From contig RPFO01000296.1 in NCBI GenBank assembly GCA_009746045.1, positions 470,001-517,554 of the forward strand: a DNA stretch of 47,554 bases, given 5' to 3'. Positions 1-12,800 of the stretch are shown piece by piece (the first letter of the stretch is position 1; each line of letters begins with the position of its first letter). Under the pieces are notes generated by a model, which was not told the origin of the DNA, searched no databases, and worked only from the letters and a program-made list of their open reading frames with translations. The translations under genes were made by a program, and so were the position numbers. Origin of the DNA: Mesostigma viride. Taxonomy: Eukaryota; Streptophyta; Mesostigmatophyceae; Mesostigmatales; Mesostigmataceae.

Positions 1-1
1 T

Positions 2-491
2 ACACATTCTCTGAGCGCCGCCGTGGGTCAGATCCCGCGTGCCAGGAATATTATTAGAGCTTCCGACAGGGCGGGCAATGCAACACACGACAGGGCCTCG
101 GTTCGGCGGGATTGCTGCCATGCTCAGAGAAATGTTTCGTTTAGCAAACCCAGGGTGTTAACCAGACTTCCTTGCCAGCGCCATAGCCTAGTGATTGAAT
201 ACGCCCGAAACCGCGTCCGGACGGGTACCCGCGCGGTTGTAGAGTCGTCCGTCGTAGACATCGAGGGCTCGACAACTTCGCGAGAGCCATCGGGCAGACC
301 AGATGTAACCATCGCTGAAACCTTTAACAATGGGCGTCTACCTACGTCTGCAGTTCCAGTCCTAGATGTCCATTCCCATGCCGCAGCAGGCGACGTCGGG
401 CCGTCGGGCTCCGGAAATACGAAGGAAGGAACCTCGTTGTCGTCGAGCGTCCGCGAAGGGCCGCCCGAAAATGGCGCGGCAAAGCCGGCAG
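2..491 (+). CDS. Tentative 5' exon of the glycerol-3-phosphate dehydrogenase gene (transit/N-terminal region)
   Basis: The frame starting at base 2 is open to a GTATGC donor at 492 and contains no ATG, so the true start would lie before the window. The donor leaves phase 1, and the next acceptor (AG at 755-756, after a pyrimidine tract) also needs phase 1, giving an in-frame join. The encoded stretch is rich in Ser, Arg, Thr, Pro and Ala, as expected for a plastid-targeting or linker region, but it is not conserved enough to recognise. A minus-strand open frame (124-798) overlaps it, so open frame alone is weak evidence. An unrelated first exon outside the window is equally possible. Confidence 0.35.
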
Positions 492-756
492 GTATGCAAA
501 TTTGTTTTCCCATCCCAGGTGCTCGCAACACTAGTTCACAAACGTTGAGGGTATTCGTGCCTTTTTGGTCTCCGCCTGCATTGTAACGTAAGATCAATGG
601 AATTGCGCGCCATTCTGGTACGGGAGGTAGATCGGCATTGCTCTTATTCCTCGAGTACCGAGAAGGAGAATTGAAGCTTTCCCCTCGCTGCACCGCGACG
701 TGCCTGCTTTTGATAACGGTGGACCGTGGGCGACACCCTGGCGTGCTCCTCTGCAG

Positions 757-3700
757 ATGGCAAATGGTCCAAAGTACTAGGAGGTGCGGCGCCAGCATCT
801 GAGTACAACGGCGTCGTGGCTGCTGCCTGGGAGAGCCTGATGCGGTGGGGCCGGTTCATGAGCAGACAGGGGGAGGGGAATGCCCTGGATGCTACCAAGA
901 AGGTGCGGATGAGAGAATAAAATTTGATATTTATCTGTGTTTTGTGACGCCTGGGTGTCACCAATAATGTGCGGATGACAGAAAGAAACATCGCTTTATT
1001 GCTTCTCTTCTTCACAGTGTAGCCTAGTTTGGAAGCCATCAAGGAGGTGCAGATGACAGAAGGAGACTGGAGTCCTCTCTTTTTTTCCCCTCTTGGACAA
1101 CAGAAGCTGTAGTTGTCCCTTTTCGCCTTGCGAATGACAGCACAAATACAGCTTTTTGCTGGTGTGGAACCTTTTCCTGTTTCGGTTTGCAATTCACATT
1201 GTGGTATTTACAGTGTTGTAGCCTAGGCTGGATGTATTTTCCCCTGGAGCATTGCCTTGGGCAGCTGCCATGATTATTAGCAAAAATGCCCAAGTCCGAC
1301 TTAACGCAGGTATGGTCGATGAGTAGCATTTACAATCTACTCATGGACTCCTCGTTGGTTCGAACATTCCACAACTCGTGCTTAACTACAGCAGAGAGGT
1401 GTTAGGAAGATTTCGGCTGCCATTCTACACACACACGCCTCGGCTATCTTCTAGGGGAATTGGAACCTGGGGGAGTGTCTGCCCTAACAATGCAGGCAAT
1501 GAGGGCCAAGGCCTGCGGGGGTTAGCCCAGAAGGGTCGATTAGCCAAGTTCTAGGCACTTGCACAGTAAATTATCATTCTTGCAGACTACGGGTCTCTAA
1601 TGCTAACTTTAGGGATCACTTTATCTTATACCATGGGCTTCTGATGCTATGGATCACTATACCCCATACTTTGGGTCACTATATCTGATCGCTGATACAA
1701 TACTGGGACAGTATGGGCCGGTATTCGCGTACCGGAAACCAGGGCAACTTTGCGCAATCAAGGCTTTGGGTTGCAAAGTGCTCCAGCTGGTATCTGTAGT
1801 CTAATGCTGTGTGTTTTGGCTCGGACGTTTGAACCATATTTGTTTGGACGTTTAGCCACCGTTCGCAGTGGCGTGGGAAGTGGGAAGAACATATAGATTG
1901 GGCCTAATAAAGATCATCACAATATGTCCCAAACTCCTTATGCTCGAGAGATTCCGGGGACCCCAGATTCGTTTCCATTTCCTGTTCATTTCTGGTTCCC
2001 GGCATAGGGCGCGGCGCTTTGAACCTGGAGTGGTCCAGATCTGACTGGAATTGGTTCCGGTCATGGCCGACCTTTGGGAACAAATTTTGTTCATGCCCAT
2101 AGAATGTGAGACGGGATACCTTGCACGCGCCGGTTTTCCGGTCACGGTCGTACCATGTCGTACGCCTCCACAGCATGCCGCGTCACCATTTCGCTTCAGC
2201 GAGCACAGAATCAAGACCCCAAACGGGATCTTGCTTTCCGGGTACACGGAAGCTTGAGCTAAAAGCGGCTCGCGGGCCAAAAGTTGTTCAAATCCCGTTC
2301 ACAACCCGAACCGGAACCGGAAACAAATCCGGGTCCCCGTAATCTCTCGACTCATACACCATGGAATGAATTATAGGTTATACTGCAATGTAGACAAACT
2401 TGTCAAAGACCCTTTTTAAGTATAGACAAACTACTCTGCTTGGGCAAGCAATACAGTTTAAGAATTCAGTGGAGCATGAATGGTGTGGTATGCTAACAAC
2501 ACAGTTTATGTGTGAGACTTGCATGCCCTAGATTTAGACGATGGCCGGGGTCCCCCAGATTTGAAGGGTATCCCTCCCTCACGGGCACTTGATAGAGCCT
2601 GTAAAGCTCCCGTTCAAGACTGAGCACTTTTGTGTGTGGGGGGGGGGGGGGGGGGTAGGTGGATCAGGGGTTGACGGGTATATATCAGATTCACGGGTAT
2701 ATATCAAGGAGACAACCAGCGCATGCCAGAAATCGGGAGAATCCGGACCATGGTAGCTCGAGCCTGCAGGGTATCTATATACGAGTATACTTATTACTCC
2801 GTATAAGTTTACTTTATGTAACACACTTTATAAAGTGATAATATGTATTCATATGAGTGCATGTGATGGGTGTATGATGGGTATGAATGTATGTGATGGG
2901 TATCCATATGAATGCATGTGATGGGTATTCATATGACTGCATGTGATGGGTATCCATATGAATGCATGTGATGGGTATTCATATGAGTGCATGTGATGGG
3001 TATCCATATGAGTGCATGTGATGGGTATTCATATGAGTGCATGTGATGGGTATTCATATGAGTGCATGTGATGGGTATTCATATGAGTGCATGTGATGGG
3101 TATTCATATGAGTGCATGTGATGGGTATCCATATGAGTGCATGTGATGGGTATTCATATGAGTGCATGTGATGGGTATTCATATGAGTGCATGTGATGGG
3201 TATTCATATGAGTGCATGTGATGGGTATTCATATGAGTGCATGTGATGGGTATTCATATGAGTGCATGTGATGGGTATTCATATGAGTGCATGTGATGGG
3301 TATTCATATGAGTGCATGTGATGGGTATTCATATGACTGCATGTGATGGGTATTCATATGAGTGCATGTGATGGGTATTCATATGAGTGCATGTGATGGG
3401 TATTCTACTAGTACACTTTCTCGTGGCATCGCTTCGTGCCCCCGTGGTCTGCGTTTTAGTGGTCATTTGTTGGTGGCCGCGGCGCATGTGTGCCATGTAC
3501 GTTCGCTCTCTCATCTCCTCGCGTCATCTGGGCTCCCCACGTGCGTGCGCGGATGCCCGGGGTCGATTTACTCTGACAAAATCAACGTTGTCACCATTAC
3601 TTCATCAAACTCTTATTGTTTCTGTTTTTTTAGATGATCATCTTCATTCTCCAGATTTCGGGCCTGCGCTGGTTGTCTCATTGATATGGATACTGGTCGC

Positions 3701-6700
3701 CTCATTAATATCCGGTGGCGGCTGCGCATACGTGTTGTCTCATTGGTATGGATACTGGTTGCCTCATTAATATCCGGGGGCGGCTGCGCATACGTGCAGC
3801 GCATTCTGCTCACTGCTGCCTTGGTGTATTGGTAATGCGTCTTGCGGCTAGCCCGTCCTATTATCTATTAACGCATCCTATTCTCTATTTCTAGATGGTC
3901 GTCTTTCGCGGCGGCGGTGGATGTGCACAATGTACCCTGCTTGCGATTGCCCGCTTCCAATGTATTTTGCTCCCCAAGAATCGCTCCCGCACCTTTGATA
4001 TTTTTTTGGATAGTCATCTTTGGTGGCGGCCATGCAATTCTGCAATGTGCCCTGCTTATCTCTGCCCTTTTGCTTTCCCCTGTCCGTCTTCTATAATCTA
4101 TATTTAGATGGTCATCTTTGGTGGCGGCTCGTTTGGCACGGCAATCGCCACGCTGCTCGCGCGCAACAAGCCGGACATGGACGTGGTCATCCTCATGCGC
4201 AACCAAGAGGTGGCCGATGACATCAACATCAACCACAAGAACAGGTGAGGGGGGTTATATGATAGTGGGGGAAAGGCGAGGGGGGGTGAAAAGGTAGTAC
4301 GGGGCTAGGAGGGAGGTGAGGGATGCTGGTAGTTGCCAACAAGCCGGACATGGACATGGTCATCCTCATGCGCGACCAGGAGGTGGCCCAACCACAAGAA
4401 CAGGTGAGGGCTTAATGGGATACTGGGGAGAGGCGAGGGCGTGAAAGGAAAGTAGGGAGGGAGGAGGGATGTGAGGGATGCTAGTAGTCGCATGACAAGC
4501 ATCAGAGGTGATGGATGAGGGGGAATGGTGGCTCGTTGCGCAAGAGCGAGGGGCGCTTCATGAAACGGTCGGGAGCAGAGGGGGTGCTGGCGGATACATG
4601 CATGATTGAGTGATTTAATGGTGCAGAACCACGCACAAGTAATTAAATCGAGGAAACATGCACGAGTAACTAGTTGATTGTGCGGACGCATGCTCGATGA
4701 ATGAATTCAAAGCGAAGATAGACGCATGATCTATTAGTGAAAAGCACGTGACTGCATGTGCATGATAATCGTTGCAAAAGATACTTGCATCAGATGACAG
4801 GAGGGAAGGGGGGGGGGGGGGGGGGGGGGTAGCATGCTAGGATGGAAGGGGGAGTCGTTAATATTTTTTCATTGTCATGTCCTTTCTCACTTGGTTTCTT
4901 TCTTTCCACTGTTTGTCTGGGCATCGATGGCCCGGTCTCTGCCTCTTTTACCCAGATCCTGACATGACTCCCTGTGTTCCCAGTTTCCCCCGGCCATTTC
5001 TATAATCGTAAACTTGCCCATCTGCACAATGTATCGTCACCACGGGCGGCAGACTGCTTCTTCTTAGTTTCGCCCATCAATCCGACCTGGCTTCCTAATC
5101 ATTTTTTAAAACCCCCATCTTGATCTAGCTATCATCCCATTCATAGTGTATCAATTGCCTATGCCGGTCATGATGCGTAAAGAAATTTTGCGTTTTCTTG
5201 TTTCTGTCATCCACGTGTGATGTATCCGTGCGCCAGCCGCTACTTCCCGAGCTCCGAGCTTCCCCACAACGTTCGCGCGACGACCGATGCTGCTGAGGCG
5301 CTGGATGGCGCGCAATACGTCGTGCACTCAGTGCCCGTGCAGGCCAGGTATGGGGCACCGGGTTTGGATTTAAGGTTTGGGGGCTAGGGCTTTAAGATCT
5401 TGGGAGTAATTTGCCTTGAAAGCGTTGGATGGCGCGCACTACGTCATGCACTCGGTGCCCGTGCAGGCCAGGGAAAGGGGGACAGACCGCTGCCAGAGGT
5501 AGAACGACAGTCGTAGCTGTCAAGAATGCTCGATGACATCAACTAGGCCATAGCCTTCAGGGTGCAAGAAGCTGGGATAAGTGGGCATACAATCCGAGGT
5601 CACCGATGATACCCTTCTTTGGGGTTACCCTTCTTTGAAGCTTTGGCGGCGTTAGGGGCGCAGAGCTCTATCTCTCCCCCCTTCTGATTTGTCAATCCCT
5701 CCCTTGCGTGCCTTCCTACCTCTCCTTACCAGCCATGCGCTCATGCTATGGATTGGGCATCATGCGCCTTCATTCCCCGTCCCGATTGAAAGCGATACTA
5801 GTAAACTTTAACGCGATCATCTCTTCATTCCCAAGGTTCCACCGTGCTCCTTCCATCAGCAGACCTCTCCTGTCAAAATTGATGTGAAACATACGATTAT
5901 CCCCCGTCCCCGTCCCCGTCCCCGTCCCCGTCCCCGTCCCCGTCCCCGTCCCCGTCCCCGTCCCCGTCCCCGTCCCCGTCCCCGTCCCCGTCCCCGTCCC
6001 CGTCCCCGTCCCCGTCCCCGTCCCCGTCCCCGTCCCCGTCCCCGTCCCCGTCCCGTCCCCGTCCCCGTCCCCATCCCCATCCCCATCCCCATCCCCGAGA
6101 ACCTCCCATCACTCCCATCCTGCCCTGATCTACCGTCCGCCTGGCACCGCCCACGCTGCCCATCCTTGCTCGTACCTACGTTATATGCTTGCGCCTGCCC
6201 CTCTCCTCTTCCTCGGCTGTCCTCCCTCCTCTCCCCAACCAACCTCAAATTCCTCCAGTCGATCGACACCAAACGTTGCGACTATTCCCCCTACTTGTTG
6301 TGTTGTTGCTCTTCCCTCTACTTGATGCATCGTTACTCTTCCCTCTAATCATGGGTTCCGCTTCCCCCCCCCTCCCCTCTCCCCCCTCCCCCCCTCGCAC
6401 CAGTGCAAGTTTCTCCAGTCCACCTACTCTGCCCATCCTTGTTTCCTATTATCATTCATTCATGCCTGCCCCTTCTCCCTCTACACAACGCCCCCCCCCC
6501 TTAAACAGCCGCAAGTCCCTCCAATCCATCGCCCACCTGGTGCCCCCCCCACTGCCATCCTTGTTTCTTCTCATGATTCCTTCATGCCTGTCCCCCCTCC
6601 CTCTACACATTCCCCCTCCCCCCCCACACAGCCGCAAGTCCCTCCAATCCATCGCCCACCTGGTGCCCCCCCCACTGCCACCCTTGTTTCTTCTCATGAT

Positions 6701-9700
6701 TCCTTCATGCCTGTCCCCCCTCCCTCTACACATTCCCCCTCCCCACACACACAGCCGCAAGTTCCTCTAATCCATCGCCCACCTGGTGCCCCCCCACTGC
6801 CATCCTTGTTTCTTCTCATGATTCCTTCATGCCTGTCCCCCCTCCCTCTACACATTCCACCCCCCACACACACAGCCGCAAGTTCCTCTAATCCATCGCC
6901 CACCTGGTGCCCCCCCACTGCCATCCTTGTTTCTTCTCATGATTCCTTCATGCCTGTCCCCCTCCCTCTACACATTCCCCCTCCCCCCCACACAGCCGCA
7001 AGTCCCTCCAATCCATCGCCCACCTGGTGCCCCCCCCACTGCCATCCTTGTTTCTTCTCATGATTCCTTCTTGCCTGTCCCCCTCCCTCTACACATTCCC
7101 CCTCCCCCCCACACAGCCGCAAGTCCCTCCAATCCATCACCCACCTGGTGCCCCCCCCACTGCCATCCTTGTTTCTTCTCATGATTCCTTCATGCCTGTC
7201 CCCCCTCCCTCTACACATTCCCCCTCCCCCCCACACAGCCGCAAGTCCCTCCAATCCATCGCCCACCTGGTGCCCCCCCACTGCCATCCTTGTTTCTTCT
7301 CATGATTCCTTCATGCCTGTCCCCCTCCCTCTACACATTCCCCCTCCCCACACACACAGCCGCAAGTTCCTTCAATCCATCGCCCACCTGGTGCCCCCCA
7401 CGTTACCCATTCTCTCCGTCTCCAAAGGCCTTGAGTCCTCCACCGCGCTGATGATGACGGACGTGATCAAGGAGGGGCTCAACAACAAGCGGCAACCGAT
7501 CGCCATCCTGTCGGGGCCCACGTTTGCGTCCGAGCTCATGCAGAAGCTGCCCACAGGTACACAGGGATGGGCAAGGGGCCTTGATTGCCGTCAGCCACAT
7601 GGCTCTAGCCATCATACATCATGGTCCTAGCTCGAACACGTGTTGGAGACATCACCTAGCCAAGATATGGTACTTGGTTGTTATTATTTAACAACTGAAG
7701 ATATCAGATTAAGAGGCACTAAAAGGCATTATTTTAGTTCTTTGGAACAACTTATTGTGGCTTATGATAAAAAAAGATTAATTTACATACAATTGTATGG
7801 GTTAGATTTTCTGGGATTATAGATAGTAAATATATTAAACAAACCCCAATAGAAATCAGAGTGGATTCTTTAGGTTTTGTCTCATATACTTATAAAAGTT
7901 ATCAAATGCGTAAAGATTTCAACTTGGAACTTTTGCGTTTTTCGCGTCCCGGCGCTCGGCAGCATTTACTTTACTATTCGTTGCTCGCCTCTACAATATG
8001 GCTCTAGCAATCTTTTGGGGATATCTAGCGTGACGGGGCCCACGTTTGCGCCCGAGCTCATGCAGAGGCCCACCAGTATGGGATAGGAAAAATAAGTTAG
8101 AGCGTGCGAGAGACATGCATGCAGAGGGAGCTCATGCAGGGCCTTGCTAGCTGGTACGCTAGTTTTGGTGGGGTCTATCTATGTACCCGCTTTGGATCTA
8201 GGTGGCCGCTTGTCAGGGCCCACGTTCGCGCCCGAGCTGATACAGAAGCGGCCGACGGGTACGGGCCAAGGGAAAGGGTCATGGCTGCGTACATTGGGTA
8301 ACAAGGACAAGGGTAATGGCTGGTACAAGGGCAATGGCTGCGCACATGTTTAGATTGGAGTAGGAAATCTGCACAGATAGGTATGGTTAGTTCGGCGGCG
8401 GCGGCAACGGCGACGGCGGCGAGTGTGTTTATCGTCGCGTGGTCTGTATAGTCATAAAGATTCTCGTGGGGACCGTGGCTTTCTTTTAATTGTATGGCTC
8501 TGATAGCCTTTAGGGGGGAAATAGGTAGGCACTATTTAGGCCGACATTTGTGTCCCAGCTGATGCTGAAGCCCCAGTGGTATGCCGGGTAGGCATGTAGC
8601 TTTGTTCCTCAGGTTTCATCCAGCGGAGATCAAGGCTTTTTTTAGTATGGGGTTGTGCTAGCGTCCTGAAAACCCGTACAGTACTAGGAACATACTACGG
8701 GTATATTATATATGCTGTATTATATTATGTATATTATAAAAATAACAATAGGAATATGCTACGGGTATATTCGCTGGGTGAGGCCAAGCGTGGTACGCTT
8801 TCGTTCTGTTCTAACGTTGTCACCACAGCAGTGGTCATGGCATAAAAGGACCCCATGCTAGGCAAGAGCCTGCCCAATTACCTCTCATGTCTGGTTCAGT
8901 GCGTTGCTACTGCTGCTATGTTTGTCCAATTTTCATTACCAGCCACCATCACCGTGTTCAAGGCTGACAACATACCCTGTGTGCTCATGACAACATGCTC
9001 TATGTACTTCCTGTTTGCTCGCGGCCATTTTTACCCACCAGCAATCGTGACTGCGTCGAAAGACCCCGCGCTGGGCAAGAGTGTTCAGGAGCTGTTTGCA
9101 TCGCAGTACCTTCGCGTGAACACGTCCACGTGAGTGTGGGGCCTTGACAGCATTCAATTCCCATTGTCATGATGTTCTCTAACTCTTAACTGTAAACAGT
9201 GCGTCGCAGTACCTGCGCTTGAACTTGTCCATGTGAATATGCCTCGCGCACATTTGTATGCGTGTGGTGGCCATAGTTACCCTCGTGCCCGCATATCCAC
9301 GTGAGTATGATACATGGCCATCACCTTCTTTAAATAGAATCCACCTCCCTCCATCACGCTCTCTCGCATGCGCCTCGCACTCTCTCGCATGCACCTCGCA
9401 CTCTCTCGCATGCTCCTCGCACTCTCTCGCATGCGCCTCGCACTCTCTCGTATGCTCCTCGCACTCTCTCGCATGCTCCTCGCACTCTCTCGTATGCACC
9501 TCGCACTCTCTCGTATGCGCCTCTCTCACATCTAGGACTCGGCCCTCCGTCCACAACCCTGTCTTTACGCTGTTTCAGTAGCAGTTACGCTCTCTGCCCC
9601 ACGTCTTGTGGCCTTTGCCATGTGGCACTCGTTTTGTCCACCAGTGATGCGGTTGGCGTCGAGATGGCCATGCAGCTAGCTTACCTGCAGGTATGCCCCA

Positions 9701-9821
9701 TGCTCCTGCCCTCACCATGTGGCCTGTACTGTGTTACGTCAACCAGCGACGCCATCCGCGTGGAGATGGCCTGCGCGCTCAAGAACGTGCTGGCCACGAC
9801 CCTTGTTTGTTTGTACTCACT

Positions 9822-9854
<33 letters not shown>

Positions 9855-12800
9855 TTGTTTGTTTGTTTGTTTGTTTGTTTGTTTGTTTGTTTGTTTGTTT
9901 GTTTGTTTGTTTGTTTGTTTGTTTGTTTGTTTGTTTGTTTGTTTGTTTGTTTGTTTGTTTGTTTGTTTGTTTGTTTGTTTGTTTGTTTGTTTGTTTGTTT
10001 GTTTGTTTGTTTGTTTGTTTGTTTGTTTGTTTGTTTGTTTGTTTGTTTGTTTGTTTGTTTGTTTGTTTGTTTGTTTGTTTGTTTGTTTGTTTGTTTGTTT
10101 GTTTGTTTGTTTGTTTGTTTGTTTGTTTGTTTGTTTGTTTGTTTGTTTGTTTGTTTGTTTGTTTGTTTGTTTGTTTGTTTGTTTGTTTGTTTGTTTGTTT
10201 GTTTGTTTGTTTGTTTGTTTGTTTGTTTGTTTGTTTGTTTGTTTGTTTGTTTGTTTGTTTGTTTGTTTGTTTGTTTGTTTGTTTGTTTGTTTGTTTGTTT
10301 GTTTGTTTGTTTGTTTGTTTGTTTGTTTGTTTGTTTGTTTGTTTGTTTGTTTGTTTGTTTGTTTGTTTGTTTGTTTGTTTGTTTGTTTGTTTGTTTGTTT
10401 GTTTGTTTGTTTGTTTGTTTGTTTGTTTGTTTGTTTGTTTGTTTGTTTGTTTGTTTGTTTGTTTGTTTGTTTGTTTGTTTGTTTGTTTGTTTGTTTGTTT
10501 GTTTGTTTGTTTGTTTGTTTGTTTGTTTGTTTGTTTGTTTGTTTGTTTGTTTGTTTGTTTGTTTGTTTGTTTGTTTGTTTGTTTGTTTGTTTGTTTGTTT
10601 GTTTGTTTGTTTGTTTGTTTGTTTGTTTGTTTGTTTGTTTGTTTGTTTGTTTGTTTGTTTGTTTGTTTGTTTGTTTGTTTGTTTGTTTGTTTGTTTGTTT
10701 GTTTGTTTGTTTGTTTGTTTGTTTGTTTGTTTGTTTGTTTGTTTGTTTGTTTGTTTGTTTGTTTGTTTGTTTGTTTGTTTGTTTGTTTGTTTGTTTGTTT
10801 GTTTGTTTGTTTGTTTGTTTGTTTGTTTGTTTGTTTGTTTGTTTGTTTGTTTGTTTGTTTGTTTGTTTGTTTGTTTGTTTGTTTGTTTGTTTGTTTGTTT
10901 GTTTGTTTGTTTGTTTGTTTGTTTGTTTGTTTGTTTGTTTGTTTGTTTGTTTGTTTGTTTGTTTGTTTGTTTGTTTGTTTGTTTGTTTGTTTGTTTGTTT
11001 GTTTGTTTGTTTGTTTGTTTGTTTGTTTGTTTGTTTGTTTGTTTGTTTGTTTGTTTGTTTGTTTGTTTGTTTGTTTGTTTGTTTGTTTGTTTGTTTGTTT
11101 GTTTGTTTGTTTGTTTGTTTGTTTGTTTGTTTGTTTGTTTGTTTGTTTGTTTGTTTGTTTGTTTGTTTGTTTGTTTGTTTGTTTGTTTGTTTGTTTGTTT
11201 GTTTGTTTGTTTGTTTGTTTGTTTGTTTGTTTGTTTGTTTGTTTGTTTGTTTGTTTGTTTGTTTGTTTGTTTGTTTGTTTGTTTGTTTGTTTGTGGCCTC
11301 CACTGTGTTACGTCCGCCAGCGACGTCATTGGCGTGGAGATGGCGGGCGCGCTCAAGAACGTGCTGGCTATCGCGGCCGGCATGGTGGAGGGCATGAACC
11401 TGGGCAACAACGCGATCGCCGCGCTGGTGGCGCAGGGTTGCTCCGAGATCCGCTGGCTGGCCGTAAAGGTGGGTGGAGCTTGGATATATGCTTCTCCTAC
11501 CATGACACGGATACAGTATTGCCGTGTTTATATGTACATTTGGGTACAGACGTGCTGACTGGCCGTAAAGGTGGGTGGGGCAGTAGAAATACAACTAACC
11601 TTGTCACCAATATTCACACAGGTGACATCTGGTAAGAGATAGCTCGCCTGTGGTAAAGTTGGGCCCGGTGGACTGTATTCCTAGACCTCAACTACCATGT
11701 CTGAATACTATTGCTTCATCAGTACTCGTATCTACTGTATGTTATCTGTACTATTGCGATCATTACTACTCGTATTCACTGTATGTTATCTGTGTACTAT
11801 CACGATCATTACTACTCGTATCTACTGCATGTTATCTGAATACTATCACGATCATTACTACTCGTATTCACTGTATCTTATCTGAATACTATTACGATCA
11901 TTACTACTCGTATGTACTGCATGTTATCTGAATACTAATACGATCATTACTACTCGTATCTACTGCATGTTATTACCAATGTAGTAGCTTATTTTTTCGA
12001 CCATACTACTATGTAGTAAGTATTATTTTTTGTTCATTTCTATGAGAGATGCGCAGGCTCGCGGTTAAGGTGGGTGGGGCCGTGATTGTATGCTCCTCCT
12101 ACCATGACACGGATACAGTATTGCCGTGTTTATATGTTCATTTTGAAAGAAGGTGCGCTGGCTGCCCGTGAAGGCGGGCAGGATGGGAGTAGGACAACGA
12201 AACACGTGACCAGGTGCTGCTCTAGGAACTGCCCCTAACTGGTACCCGTGAATAGGTGGGCGCCAAGGGTGTGTGACTAATGTTCCAGTTTTTTGTACCT
12301 TTGCCGAGTGATACCTTATCCATCGGGCTCCTCTTTTGTGCCACTTGCAAGCAGACGCCAAGCCCATGCCATCATGACGGTCTTTTTGTCCGATTTTGGT
12401 ACCGTTGACTTTTAGGGCACCGCCCTTCCCACAGCTGTCTTCTTGTGGTCACTTTTCATGCGAGGATGGGCGCCGACCCCGTGAGATGCTAGCTTTGGGC
12501 AAAGCGACCCCTATATGGAAGGGGGGGTTGCCCATGCAAAGCCTTGTAGGGCCTTAGAAACCTGGCTAGCTAACCAGCCTACTTCTAGCGACCCCAACCG
12601 TTCTGGCTAACAAGGTGACTCACCCTCCTGGTTGCCCGCGCACCGCACCAACCTGCTCCCCTCCTACGTGTGCCCACTCTGTACCCGCAGATGGGCGCCA
12701 AGCCTGTGACGTTGCTGGGTGTGTCGGGCGTGGGCGACATCATGCTCACGTGCTTTGTCTCCCTCTCCCGCAACCGATCCGTCGGTGTGCGCTTGGGCGC

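Noticed and set aside
124-798. 224-codon minus-strand frame at the window start
   Set aside because: It overlaps the GPDH exon supported by homology on the other strand and shows no recognisable domain.
2848-3405. CRISPR array from regularly spaced repeats
   Set aside because: The 25-bp units are directly adjacent with no unique spacers, and the host is a eukaryote; it is a minisatellite.
5901-6098. CCCCGT array as telomeric or interstitial telomere DNA
   Set aside because: The unit is not a known telomere repeat and no TTAGGG/TTTAGGG-type sequence is nearby; it fits an ordinary intronic hexanucleotide.
5856-6348. Arg-Pro and Gly-Arg repeat proteins over the CCCCGT array
   Set aside because: Hexanucleotide repeat artefact inside an intron.
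9354-9556. Minus-strand heptad-like protein ([14 protein letters not shown] repeats)
   Set aside because: Generated by the 21-bp tandem repeat inside an intron.
9622-11635. Frames of about 600 codons through the TTTG tract (CLFV and NKQT repeats)
   Set aside because: A stop-free tetranucleotide repeat opens all frames on both strands; the flanks contain a GPDH exon in only one frame.
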